From Deltaproteobacteria bacterium (lineage in GTDB: Bacteria > Myxococcota_A > UBA796 > SXON01), in contig BJHF01000051.1 of the NCBI GenBank assembly GCA_014191855.1, positions 1-46,790 on the forward strand: DNA of 46,790 bases. Direction: 5' to 3'. Shown here piece by piece: positions 24,933 through 33,429 of the stretch. Below the pieces are notes generated by a model, which was not told the DNA's origin, did not search any database, and worked only from the letters and a program-made list of their open reading frames with translations. The translations under genes were made by a program, and so were the position numbers. Numbering within the stretch: position 1 is the first letter of the stretch; the number at the start of each line of letters is the position of its first letter.

Positions 24933-26924
24933 ATGACCCCGATCCGTACCCGCCTCGAAGCCCTCGCCCAGAACCTGTGGTGGTGCTGGAATCCGGAGGC
25001 CGGCGCGCTGTTCCGCGCCCTCGATCCCGAACGATGGACAGAGCTCCATCACAATCCCGTGCACATGCTCGCCGAGCTCTCCGACGACACGCTGAGCGCC
25101 CGCACCCCACCGGACCGCCTCGCCGCCGTGGAGCGCGCGTTCGGGGCCTACCTGTACGAGGGCAACACCTGGGCCGCGCGCAACGTGCCCCAGTTGGTGG
25201 ACCCGGTGGCCTACTTCTCGATGGAGTTCGCGCTCCACGAGTCCTTGCCAATCTACTCGGGCGGGCTCGGCGTGCTGGCGGGCGATCATGTGAAGTCAGC
25301 CTCCGACCTCGGGCTTCCCTTCGTGGGTGTGGGCCTCCTGTACCGCGAGGGCTACTTCAAGCAGGTGATTGAGTACGGTGGTCAGGTGGCCGCGTACCCC
25401 CGCGTGCCCCTCGACGTACTGCCGCTCAAGAAGCTCGACGTGGTCGTGCAGGTTCCGCACGGTCGCGGCTCGTACTTCGCGACGGCCTGGGAGCTGCAGG
25501 TCGGCCGCGTGCGGTTGTTGTTGCTCGACAGCGACATGCCCGAGAACGCGCCAGAGCACCGGTTATTGTCGCGACACCTCTACGGCGGCGACGAGGCGAT
25601 GCGGATCCGGCAGGAGGTGCTGCTCGGCATCGGCGGCGTGCGGATGCTCCGGGCGCTCGACATCGACCCGGGCGTGTTCCACATGAACGAGGGCCATTGT
25701 GCCTTTGCCGTCCTGGAATTGATGCGGGAGGGCATCGCGGCGGGTCTCACCAAGGATGCGGCGTTGGCCGCGGCGCGCGCGAAGTGTGTGTTCACGACGC
25801 ACACCCCGGTGCCGGCGGGCCACGACCGTTTTGGCTGGGAGCTGAAGAACGCAGCGTTGGCCGGGATGCGCGTCGCGATGGGCCTCCCCGAGGGCGCGCT
25901 CATGGACCTTGGCCGCGTGAAGCCGGGCGATATGAACGAGACGCTCTGCATGACCGTCCTCGCCCTGCGCGGTTCACGAGCTGCAAACGGCGTAAGTGAG
26001 CTACATGGCCAGGTGAGCCGCGAGATGTGGACGGGGCTGTGGCCGAAGCTGCCGATCGACCAGGTGCCGATCTCCTACGTGACCAACGGCGTTCACGTTC
26101 CGAGCTGGATCCACCCGAAAGTGGCGGCGATGCTCGATCGCGCATGTACCGGCTGGCGCGAGGGCGCGCCGATCTCGCTCACGGACGTCAGCGACTTCGA
26201 GCTCTGGACGCTCCGAACGGATCTCCGGTACGAGCTGGTCGGCTACGCCCGCCGCCGCACCGGCCAGAAGACGCTGATCAGCCAGGCGCTGTGCATGGGC
26301 TTCGCGCGCCGTTTCGCCCCTTACAAGCGTGGGAACCTGCTGTTCTCGGATCCCGACCGCCTCGCGCGCTTGTTGTTCCGCCACCCCATTCAGCTCTTCT
26401 TCGCCGGCAAGTCCCACCCCCGCGACGACGCGGGCCAGGCCATCATCCGCGAGGTGCTGAGCTGGACGCGGGACGAGCGTTTCCGCGGCCGCGTCGTGTT
26501 CCTCCCCGACTACGACATGGAGCTGGGCCGTCGGCTCACCCAGGGCGTAGACCTGTGGTTGAACCTGCCTCGTCGCCCTCGGGAAGCGAGCGGCACCAGC
26601 GGGATGAAGGTGCCGCTGAACCTGGGCGTGAACGCGAGCGTGCTCGATGGGTGGTGGCCGGAGGCGTACGACGGCACCAACGGGTTCGCGGTGGGCGAGG
26701 CGAAGGACTACGCGAACTCCGACACGCAGGACGCGGAGGACGCGGAGAGCCTGTTCAGCATCCTCGAAGATCAGGTGGTCCCTGAGTACTTCGATCGTGA
26801 CGCGCAGGGAATCCCCCGTGCGTGGGTGACGCGGATGAGGCGGAGCCTGGAGACTTGCCTCCAGCAGTTCCACACCGACCGGATGGTCGCGGAGTATGCG
26901 AGCCGGTTCTACGCGGCGAGGTGA
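24933..26924 (+). CDS. glgP: Alpha-glucan (glycogen) phosphorylase, DUF3417 type
   Basis: A 663-residue GT35 phosphorylase of the short bacterial/archaeal type. The N-terminal DUF3417 region (NLWWCWNPEAGALF) is followed by YFSMEFALHESLPIYSGGLGVLAGDH and FHMNEGHCAF. The pyridoxal-phosphate site EASGTSGMK places the cofactor lysine at residue 559, before GVNASVLDGWWPEAYDGTNG. It releases glucose-1-phosphate from storage glucan. The ATG has a good Shine-Dalgarno (AAGGGGG). The 78-base gap after it contains a small hairpin (GCAACC-CCA-GGTTGC at 26926-26940) that could terminate weakly; no T-run follows. Confidence 0.95.
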   Translation: MTPIRTRLEALAQNLWWCWNPEAGALFRALDPERWTELHHNPVHMLAELSDDTLSARTPPDRLAAVERAFGAYLYEGNTWAARNVPQLVDPVAYFSMEFALHESLPIYSGGLGVLAGDHVKSASDLGLPFVGVGLLYREGYFKQVIEYGGQVAAYPRVPLDVLPLKKLDVVVQVPHGRGSYFATAWELQVGRVRLLLLDSDMPENAPEHRLLSRHLYGGDEAMRIRQEVLLGIGGVRMLRALDIDPGVFHMNEGHCAFAVLELMREGIAAGLTKDAALAAARAKCVFTTHTPVPAGHDRFGWELKNAALAGMRVAMGLPEGALMDLGRVKPGDMNETLCMTVLALRGSRAANGVSELHGQVSREMWTGLWPKLPIDQVPISYVTNGVHVPSWIHPKVAAMLDRACTGWREGAPISLTDVSDFELWTLRTDLRYELVGYARRRTGQKTLISQALCMGFARRFAPYKRGNLLFSDPDRLARLLFRHPIQLFFAGKSHPRDDAGQAIIREVLSWTRDERFRGRVVFLPDYDMELGRRLTQGVDLWLNLPRRPREASGTSGMKVPLNLGVNASVLDGWWPEAYDGTNGFAVGEAKDYANSDTQDAEDAESLFSILEDQVVPEYFDRDAQGIPRAWVTRMRRSLETCLQQFHTDRMVAEYASRFYAAR

Positions 26925-26966
26925 CGCAACCCCAGGTTGCCTGACGACGGTGACCGCAGACAGTAT

Positions 26967-26994
26967 TTGCGTTTGTAGTAACCAGATGTAAGAT
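26967..26994 (+). promoter_or_regulatory. Candidate promoter of the AAA/DUF4143 gene
   Basis: An AT-richer stretch holds TTGCGT and, 16 bases later, TAAGAT, weak matches to sigma-70-type -35 and -10 boxes. The expected start of transcription would fall close to the ATG at 27003, and no ribosome-binding site precedes that ATG, so a leaderless message is possible. Prediction only. Confidence 0.35.
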
Positions 26995-27002
26995 CGGTCT
27001 GC

Positions 27003-28124
27003 ATGTCTATCGCGCGTCCGATTTGGGAAGCCCGCATTGGCGGGGTGCACGCGCACGTGCCGATCGCCTGGCTGAGCGGTGTGCGGCGCGTAGGAAAAAC
27101 GACGATCGTTCGCCGGCTTCCGGGGGCGACATATCTGAACTGCGACCTTCCGAGCGTCGCCGACCGCGCGGCGGACCCCGAGCGGTTCCTGGCCACTCTG
27201 CCGGGAGGGCTGCTTGTCCTCGACGAGGTTCACCAGCTCGCGGACCCGAGCCGGCTCCTCAAGATCGCGGCCGACGAGCGCCCGGACCTTCGCGTGGTGG
27301 CGACGGGCTCGTCCACCTTGGCGGCGACCACCAAGTTCAAGGATTCGCTCTCGGGGCGTAAGCGCGCGGTGCACCTGCTCCCGGTGCTTGCCAGCGAACT
27401 TCCAGCGTTTGGAATCGCCGACGTGAACCGTCGCCTGCTCCACGGCGGTCTCCCCGATGCCCTACTCGCTGATCGTCCGCCGGCGGACTTCTACGCCGAG
27501 TGGATGGACTCCTTCTACGCGCGGGATGTTCAGGAGCTGTTTCGAGTCGAGAAACGCTCTGCGTTCCTTCGGCTTTTCGAAACGCTCCTTCGGAACAGCG
27601 GCGGGCTCGCAGAGGCGACTTCGCTGTCTCGCGTGGCCGGGCTGTCGCGTCCGACCGTGGGAAATTACCTCGATGTCCTCGAGGTTACCCACGCCATCAC
27701 CGTGCTCCGGCCGTTCTTCGGCGGCGGGAAGCAGGAGCTCACGCACCAGCCGAAAATATACGGCTTCGATACAGGCTTCGTCGCTTGGGCGAATGGCTGG
27801 ACCGAGCTGCACGCAGCCGATCGCGGCCTCTTGTGGGAGCAGTTGGTGTTGGAAACGCTTCAAGCCACGCAGGCGAGAATCCACTACTGGCGAGACAAGC
27901 AACAACGCGAGGTGGACTTCGTCGTTCCGGGTGCCAACGGTTCGTGTGATGCCTACGAGTGCAAATGGAACCCCGACGCGTTCGAGGCCCGAGGCTTGGC
28001 GGCGTTCCGAGCGCTGTACCCGGCGGGACGCAATTTCCTGGTGGCTCCGATCGTTGGCGAGCCGTACGAGCGCGGCGTTGGCGGACTGGTCGTTACCGTG
28101 ATTCACCCGGCGCAGATTGGCTGA
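27003..28124 (+). CDS. AAA ATPase with DUF4143 (AAA_14 family)
   Basis: A 373-residue ATPase. Walker A is GVRRVGKTT (about residues 26-34), Walker B is LLVLDEVHQ, and a sensor-like ATGSS follows. The C-terminal half is the DUF4143 domain (LLRNSGGLAEATSLSRVAGLSRPTVGNYLDVLE winged-helix part; KQQREVDFVV nuclease-like strand with Asp). Such proteins are widespread, patchily distributed and often horizontally acquired; their role is unsettled, with toxin-antitoxin and mobile element links proposed. The gene stands alone in a slightly AT-richer setting and has no coupled partner. Confidence 0.92.
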   Translation: MSIARPIWEARIGGVHAHVPIAWLSGVRRVGKTTIVRRLPGATYLNCDLPSVADRAADPERFLATLPGGLLVLDEVHQLADPSRLLKIAADERPDLRVVATGSSTLAATTKFKDSLSGRKRAVHLLPVLASELPAFGIADVNRRLLHGGLPDALLADRPPADFYAEWMDSFYARDVQELFRVEKRSAFLRLFETLLRNSGGLAEATSLSRVAGLSRPTVGNYLDVLEVTHAITVLRPFFGGGKQELTHQPKIYGFDTGFVAWANGWTELHAADRGLLWEQLVLETLQATQARIHYWRDKQQREVDFVVPGANGSCDAYECKWNPDAFEARGLAAFRALYPAGRNFLVAPIVGEPYERGVGGLVVTVIHPAQIG

Positions 28125-28173
28125 GGGGGTGTGGCCTTCGATGTTCGCGCGACCGATGGCGTCGTGCAGCCGA

Positions 28174-29070
28174 TCAAAACGCGCTCCCAGGGAAGTGCCA
28201 GGAGACGTTGAACACCGGCAGCGGGATGACCTGGTAGCCAAAGTTCAGCCCCATCAGGCCAGCGTCGAAGCTCACACGCCGCGTGATCATCCGGAACGCC
28301 AGCGAGGGAAAGGCCCACACGACTGACTGGGTGTGATCGCCGACGACGAGCCAGGTCTCGCTGAGGAACCACACCCGCGGGCCGAGGCGCACGCTGCCGC
28401 CGACGATGGCCACGCTGTCGAGGGTATCGCCAACCCAGGAGGAGGAGCCGAAGGCGGCGCCGCCGCCCAGGGTGAACGCGACGCGACGGTAGTCCAGCGT
28501 CACTGCGGCGTGAGGCACGCCGAGCACGGACTCGTAGGGCAAAAACAGCGCCTCAAAGCCCACGGCCAGCGAGCCGTGGTCGCCGATGGGCGAGCTGAGG
28601 CGGGAGCCAATCGCCGCCGTCTGCGTGGAGCTGCTGAACATCAGCGGGATGATCGCGCCGGCCGAGACCTCCCAGAAATCCGTGATGTCGTAGCTGGCGA
28701 TGGAGCCGGCGACCTCGCGTTGGCTGAGCGAGCCGTGGCCGGCGCCGACGCTCCGGCCGGTGGGCCAGAGGAGGTAGCGGTCGGCGTCGGGGTCCTGCGG
28801 CCAGGTGGCGGGGCCGCCGGGCCAGCCCGGCACCTGCGGGAAGGTGTGGGAGCGCGCGGCCGGGTCGAGTCCGACGTCCCACTCCACGCGCGCCACCGAT
28901 CCGTAGGGGATGCTCAGCTCGGTGCCGTCCGCCAGGGTGAGCAGCCAGGTGTTCTCGCCGGGCCGCACGTGTCCGTTGAGGTACTGGCCGTCGGCAAGCA
29001 CCAACCGGTCGGCGACGGGTTCCGGTTCGGCTGCCATCGCGCTGCCGAGGCACCAGAGGAGGGGGAGCAT
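28174..29070 (-). CDS. Predicted outer-membrane beta-barrel protein with N-terminal SH3-like segment
   Basis: A 298-residue exported protein. A signal peptide (LLWCLGSAMAAEP) is followed by a compact strand segment (LVLADGQYLNGHV ... ELSIPYGSVARVEW) typical of small SH3/LSm-like N-terminal modules in myxobacterial barrels. The rest shows alternating strands (VSAGAIIPLMFSS, GSLAVGFEALFLPYES, VAFTLGGGAAFGSSSW) and ends in Phe (VSWHFPGSAF), the usual terminal residue of outer-membrane barrels. ATG at 29070 is preferred to GTG 29124, which would leave only 9 bases to the divergent DUF2330 start. No specific family recognised. Confidence 0.75.
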   Translation of the reverse strand: MLPLLWCLGSAMAAEPEPVADRLVLADGQYLNGHVRPGENTWLLTLADGTELSIPYGSVARVEWDVGLDPAARSHTFPQVPGWPGGPATWPQDPDADRYLLWPTGRSVGAGHGSLSQREVAGSIASYDITDFWEVSAGAIIPLMFSSSTQTAAIGSRLSSPIGDHGSLAVGFEALFLPYESVLGVPHAAVTLDYRRVAFTLGGGAAFGSSSWVGDTLDSVAIVGGSVRLGPRVWFLSETWLVVGDHTQSVVWAFPSLAFRMITRRVSFDAGLMGLNFGYQVIPLPVFNVSWHFPGSAF

Positions 29071-29133
29071 CGCGAGCAGTGTAGCGCCTTTATTCCGTGC
29101 TATGGTGTTGCGGGCACGGAACACGGAGCGACG

Positions 29134-30405
29134 ATGGTCTCCCTCGCCTTACTTGTGCCCGCCGCCCACGCCTTCTGCGGCACCTACGTCGGGGATCCCG
29201 GCGCCTCGATGAGCAACAGCGCGAGCCAGGTGGTGCTCGCCCACCACGGCGACACGACCGTGCTCACGGTGATCATGGACTACGAGGGCGATGCCACCGA
29301 CTTCGGCATCCTGCTCCCGATCCCCGAGGTGGTCACCGCCGACGACGTGGGCTCCATCGATCGCAAACTGCTCACCTGGCTCGCGGACTTTTCCACCCCC
29401 CGCCAGCTCGACTACTCCTGCGAAACGCTCTTCGAAACCAAGGAGATCGTAACGTCGGGCTGCCAGCTTGGCTTCGGGTGCGCATCGGCCGACAACTCTC
29501 TTCAGAGGTTTGACTCCGACACTGGCCTCGGCGTGGACGTCGAGGCCCAGTTCACCGAGTACGGCTACGACTTCTCGGTGCTCAGCGCGACGGAAGCCGA
29601 TGGGCTCCAGGCCTGGCTCGACGTGAACGGCTACGCCCTGCCCTCCGGCGGCGACGCGATCCTCCAGGAGTACATCGACGCCGGGGTCTATTTCCTGGCC
29701 GTGAAGGTGAACCTCGACGCGGTCGAGCGCGTTGACGGCTGGCTGCCGCCGATCCAGCTCAGCTACCCCTCGGAGAGCGTGTCGCTGCCCATCCGCATCG
29801 GCACGATCTCCGCCACGGGCACGCAGGACGTGATCGTCTACACGCTCACCCCGGTCGCTGACGGCGAGGTGAGCATCTCCAACTACCCGGAGCTGCCCAT
29901 CGACACCGAGTGCATGTGGGAGGGCGACGACTTCGGCACCTTCTACGAGGGTGTGTTGGAGGCCGGGCACCTCGAGGGCGGCGCGGGGTGGATCCGGGAG
30001 TACTCCTGGGACCTCATCCCGGAGATCGGGACCGGCTACCACTGCGACCCGTGCACGGCCGACCCCGCCGCGCCCACCTCGGATGGCAGCTTCGGCGACT
30101 TCGGCCTCCCCTCCGACAGCGCCCATCTCACGCGGCTGCACCTGCGTTATTCGCCCGAGGAAGCCACTCAGGACGTGGCGATGCTGGTGTCGGGCATCAC
30201 GGGCGTGAACGAGCAGCTCCGCTTCGTGAACCCCGTCGCGGAGCTGGAGGGGCTTTTCCCCTACTGCCTGGATGGCTGGGCGGCGAACCCGGGTAGCTGC
30301 CCCGACGCGCCGCAGGAGTCCTCGGCGGCCGGGGCCGGTGTGCTGGTGGCCGCGCTCACTGCGGGTGGGGTGCTCGCGGCGCGCCGCCGGATCGCGCGGA
30401 GGTGA
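29134..30405 (+). CDS. DUF2330-family secreted protein with C-terminal anchor
   Basis: A 423-residue exported protein. A short signal peptide without basic residues ends at AHAFCGTYVG, the DUF2330 hallmark, where the cysteine follows the processing region. Other family traits are SNSASQVVLAHHGDTTVLTV, DFGILLPIPEV and several Cys pairs (GYHCDPCTAD, TSGCQLGFGC). The C-terminus is a hydrophobic helix (AGVLVAALTAGGVLA) plus an Arg cluster (ARRRIARR), like a sorting-type or tail anchor, though the Cys of true MYXO-CTERM is absent. Its stop overlaps the next gene (GTGA at 30402-30405). A paralogue begins at 46378. The molecular function of DUF2330 is unknown. Confidence 0.88.
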   Translation: MVSLALLVPAAHAFCGTYVGDPGASMSNSASQVVLAHHGDTTVLTVIMDYEGDATDFGILLPIPEVVTADDVGSIDRKLLTWLADFSTPRQLDYSCETLFETKEIVTSGCQLGFGCASADNSLQRFDSDTGLGVDVEAQFTEYGYDFSVLSATEADGLQAWLDVNGYALPSGGDAILQEYIDAGVYFLAVKVNLDAVERVDGWLPPIQLSYPSESVSLPIRIGTISATGTQDVIVYTLTPVADGEVSISNYPELPIDTECMWEGDDFGTFYEGVLEAGHLEGGAGWIREYSWDLIPEIGTGYHCDPCTADPAAPTSDGSFGDFGLPSDSAHLTRLHLRYSPEEATQDVAMLVSGITGVNEQLRFVNPVAELEGLFPYCLDGWAANPGSCPDAPQESSAAGAGVLVAALTAGGVLAARRRIARR

Positions 30406-30968
30406 CGCCCCTTGACCTGTCGGCGGAGGTGACCCTCCTGGGCCAGCCTCCCGTGACCGCCACGGAGTTCGAAGTGGCGGTCGGCGCGGCGTCGCTGCCC
30501 CGCATCGGCGTCGGCGGCACCTTCCTGCTCCCGGGGAAGAACCCGATGTTCCAGCCGCTCGTCGACGTCCGGGCCGGGCTCTGGAGCGGGGCGTTCGACT
30601 CGGCGCTCGACTACTCCGCTACCGTCCTCGACATCGGCGCCGACATCGGCTTTCGCCTCCTGCCGTTCGCCACCGCGCCCGGCCCTTCCATGGTTCGCCC
30701 CTTCGCGGACGTTGGCATCGGCCTGCGGGCCTGGAGCCTCTACCATCCGTGGTGGGAGGACGAGCTCGCCCTGGGCAGCGGCGCGGAGCTCGCCCTGGGC
30801 GCCGAGATCGGGGAGGCGAATCGGTGCTTTATCGTTCGCGCCCGGTACCACATGGACCTCGGGCCCCGCCTCCGCGGCGTCCTCGACTCCGCGCTCTCCG
30901 ACTTCAAGTGGACCCTCGACCCGGCCGGCGGGCACCTGAGCGTGGCGGTGGGGTACGCGTGGCGGTGA
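30402..30968 (+). CDS. Barrel-like protein coupled to DUF2330 gene
   Basis: A 188-residue protein starting at the GTG overlapping the DUF2330 stop. It is strand-rich with alternating patterns (VDVRAGLWSGAFDSALDYSATVLDIGADIGFRL begins one sheet; LSVAVGYAWR ends it) and aromatic belts (WSLYHPWWEDE), consistent with a small outer-membrane barrel. No signal peptide is evident at this start, which is odd for such a product; the N-terminus (DLSAEVTLLGQ) may already be a strand. The length, and position beside a DUF2330 gene, mirror the ~190-residue genes at 45246 and 45809. Convergent with the GH5-like gene, 17 bases apart. Confidence 0.68.
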   Translation: MTPLDLSAEVTLLGQPPVTATEFEVAVGAASLPRIGVGGTFLLPGKNPMFQPLVDVRAGLWSGAFDSALDYSATVLDIGADIGFRLLPFATAPGPSMVRPFADVGIGLRAWSLYHPWWEDELALGSGAELALGAEIGEANRCFIVRARYHMDLGPRLRGVLDSALSDFKWTLDPAGGHLSVAVGYAWR

Positions 30969-30985
30969 ACCGTTAAGAGCGCCCC

Positions 30986-32401
30986 CTACGGTGCCACCGC
31001 GTCCAGCAGCGCCTCGTTCGGGGCGACCTCCAGCTCGCCGTAGGCCGCAAACTTGCGCGCGAGCGTGGCCTCGTCATCCCGGTACAGATCCGGCCGATCC
31101 AGCTCGCCGACCAAGCGGCCGCGAACCCCCCATCCTGTCTGCTTGCCCCACAGCGCGACCTCCACCGGGTCGTCGATCCGCTTGAACGTCCACACCGTCC
31201 AGCTCCACCCGTTGGCCTCGAACCCATCCTTCATCAGGCCCGCCGACTCGTAGGCCCAAGGCTCGTCCTTGAACGTGGAGAAGGAACCTACGTAATACGG
31301 CACCTGCTGGGTGGTCTGGTTCGTGCGGAACACCGTTCCGTAGTACGTCATCAGGGCCTCGTAGTCGGCGGTAGAGGTGGCGCCCCACTCGAAGAGATGC
31401 GTGGAGTAGACCACGTTGGTCCAGCCGTACTCAGCAGGGGCGGGCAGGGTCTGCATGCCCCGGAACCCGTCGTGGATCACGAGCAGATGATCGTCCTCGT
31501 TGGCCCGAATCGCGCCGACGAGCTGGTCGTACATCGCATCACGCGCGTCGTCGTCGGGGGCGGACATGGGCTCCGCGAGCAGCGAATAGGCGGCCACGCT
31601 CGTGCGATCCCGGTAGCGACGCGAGAGCTCGCTCCACAGCTCGACGGTGAGCGCCTGCATGGCCGGGTCGGTGTAGAGCGTGGACGGCCCGGCGTACTCG
31701 TTTTGGCCGCCCGGCGCCTCCTGGATGTCGAGCACCGCCCACAAGCCGACGTCCTCGCAGACGTCGAGCAGGTGGTCGATGCGCGCAAAGGCCAGCTCGT
31801 TCCAGACGAGCTCGGAGGGGGAGCCGTCGTCGGTCATCGACGTGAGGCCCCGGTAGCCCATCGGCACACGCACGGTGTTGAAGCCCTGTTCCGCGATCCA
31901 CGCCAGGTCTGCGTCCGTGATCCAGCCGCCCTGGAAGGCGTCCAGCAGCGTGTCGCGACCCTCGATTCCGAACCGCGCCTCCAGCACACGGCGCAGCGGG
32001 AGATCGGAGTCGTCCACGAGGGAGGGGTACTGCGCCAGCGTCGCGAGCAGCCCGTTCGCAGTCTCCGCTCCGAGACGCGACTCAAGTCCGATACGAACGG
32101 CAGCCACCCAGTCCGCGTCCCCGTCCTCGTCTGGTCCCGCCTCGACGATCGCGGCGTCCACCTCCTCCGAGAGGCCGGCTTCCTGGCCGATCACCTGGAG
32201 CCGCGCGTGGGCGGGGTAGTCCACCGCGGTGATCCAGTTCTCATGGAAATTCCAGCCGCCCAACGCCACGCCGCGCATCACCACCGCGTTCCCCCCGCCA
32301 TCGACGATGTCCGTGCCGTCCGCTTGCAGCAGCGTATCGGCCGGTTCCTGGGCGGCCGAGTCATCGTCGGAGGTGCATGCGAGGAGAAAGATCGAGAGCA
32401 T
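30986..32401 (-). CDS. GH5-like lipoprotein with altered catalytic residues
   Basis: A 471-residue predicted lipoprotein (lipobox FLLAC, Cys9) with a GH5 exo-glucanase-like TIM barrel. Recognisable parts are RGVALGGWNFHENWIT, IAEQGFNTVRVPMGYR, VLDIQEAPGGQNE, YSTHLFEW and GWSWTVWTFKRID. The acid/base motif normally NEP is AEP (LLAEPM). The nucleophile motif normally GE is GS: the strand YYVGSFSTF carries Ser at codon 31283-31285. Loss of the nucleophile suggests a non-hydrolytic, possibly binding, protein. A longer start at ATG 32482 is possible and would add an Arg-containing n-region. It diverges from the DNA methyltransferase gene. Confidence 0.8.
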   Translation of the reverse strand: MLSIFLLACTSDDDSAAQEPADTLLQADGTDIVDGGGNAVVMRGVALGGWNFHENWITAVDYPAHARLQVIGQEAGLSEEVDAAIVEAGPDEDGDADWVAAVRIGLESRLGAETANGLLATLAQYPSLVDDSDLPLRRVLEARFGIEGRDTLLDAFQGGWITDADLAWIAEQGFNTVRVPMGYRGLTSMTDDGSPSELVWNELAFARIDHLLDVCEDVGLWAVLDIQEAPGGQNEYAGPSTLYTDPAMQALTVELWSELSRRYRDRTSVAAYSLLAEPMSAPDDDARDAMYDQLVGAIRANEDDHLLVIHDGFRGMQTLPAPAEYGWTNVVYSTHLFEWGATSTADYEALMTYYGTVFRTNQTTQQVPYYVGSFSTFKDEPWAYESAGLMKDGFEANGWSWTVWTFKRIDDPVEVALWGKQTGWGVRGRLVGELDRPDLYRDDEATLARKFAAYGELEVAPNEALLDAVAP

Positions 32402-32500
32402 GGCGAAGGCTAACCAGAGGCGCCCGCGATGCGGTCCCGCTGATTCCAGGGAAAAGGCGAGCGGGCCGCCAGCATCGCCCATCCGTTAGAAGCGCCTCCC

Positions 32501-33322
32501 GTGACGATCGAGCTCCACCAAGGCGACAACGAAGACGTGCTCCCGACGCTCGCGGATGCGTCGTTCGACCTGATCTATCTCGACCCCCCATTCAACACCG
32601 GTCGGTCCCAGGCGCGCACCGAGATCAAGACGGTACGCGACGTCGAGGGCGATCGAACCGGCTTTCACGGCGAGCGTTACCGCACCGTGAAGGTGGGCAC
32701 CCGTTCTTTCGGCGACTCCTTCGACGACTACCTCGCCTTCCTGGAGCCGCGACTCGTGGCTGCGCACCGCCTGCTGAAGCCCACGGGCAGCTTTTTTCTC
32801 CACCTCGACGCGCGAGAAGTGCACTACGCCAAGGTGCTGCTCGACCAGATTTTCGGTCGCGCGAGCTTCATCAACGAGATCATCTGGGCCTACGACTACG
32901 GGGGGCGCGCCACCAAACGATGGTCGCCCAAGCACGACAACATCTTGTGGTACGCCAAGGATCCGGAGCGATACACCTACCGTTTCGACGACATCGATCG
33001 CATCCCCTACATGGCGCCCAAGCTCGTGGGCCCGGTGAAGGCGGCGCGGGGGAAAACGCCCACGGACTGCTGGTGGAACACAATTGTGAGCCCCGGCAGC
33101 CGTGAAAAGACGGGGTACCCGACCCAGAAGCCGCTCGCGATCCTCGAGCGCATCGTGCGCGTACACTCCAACCCCGGGGATCGGCTGCTGGACTTCTTCG
33201 CGGGCAGCGGCTCGTTCGGAGAAGCGGCGGCGAAGCACGGCCGCGACGTGGTGCTGGTAGACGTGAGCGAGGAGGCCGTGGCGGTGATGCGGCGGCGGTT
33301 GGGAAGGTACATGGCGGGGTAG
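32501..33322 (+). CDS. Orphan DNA methyltransferase (N6-adenine/N4-cytosine, beta class)
   Basis: A 273-residue site-specific DNA methyltransferase. The catalytic motif IV DPPF (residues 28-31, in LIYLDPPFNTG) precedes the SAM-binding motif I FAGSG (233-237, in LLDFFAGSGSFGEAA), the order of the beta class. GYPTQKPLAILERIV is the typical motif before motif I. It is somewhat short, and the target-recognition part (about 50-200) contains WAYDYGGRATKRWSPKHDNI. There is no restriction gene nearby, so it is an orphan enzyme; the recognition site cannot be read from sequence. GTG start without a clear ribosome-binding site. A parS-like site lies 80 bases past its stop. Confidence 0.92.
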   Translation: MTIELHQGDNEDVLPTLADASFDLIYLDPPFNTGRSQARTEIKTVRDVEGDRTGFHGERYRTVKVGTRSFGDSFDDYLAFLEPRLVAAHRLLKPTGSFFLHLDAREVHYAKVLLDQIFGRASFINEIIWAYDYGGRATKRWSPKHDNILWYAKDPERYTYRFDDIDRIPYMAPKLVGPVKAARGKTPTDCWWNTIVSPGSREKTGYPTQKPLAILERIVRVHSNPGDRLLDFFAGSGSFGEAAAKHGRDVVLVDVSEEAVAVMRRRLGRYMAG

Positions 33323-33400
33323 TGGGCGATGGTGTAGGCCCGGTTCCGGGGCCAAAGGGGCGTTGCCCACCATCGCGGCGCCGTCGGGGCGGGCGTTGTG

Positions 33401-33416
33401 TGTTCCACGTGGAACG
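33401..33416. promoter_or_regulatory. parS site, second copy (15 of 16 positions)
   Basis: TGTTCCACGTGGAACG keeps the 14-base palindromic core GTTCCACGTGGAAC and differs from the copy at 2217 only in the last base. Flanking bases extend an imperfect palindrome over 33397-33420. It lies in the 107-base gap between two convergent genes, where it has no coding constraint, which strengthens its reading as a functional ParB site. Confidence 0.8.
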
Positions 33417-33429
33417 CACACCTCGCGTT

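Noticed and set aside
32501..33322. Restriction-modification system
   Set aside because: Only the methyltransferase is present; neighbours are a GH5-like lipoprotein and a tRNA methyltransferase, with no endonuclease.
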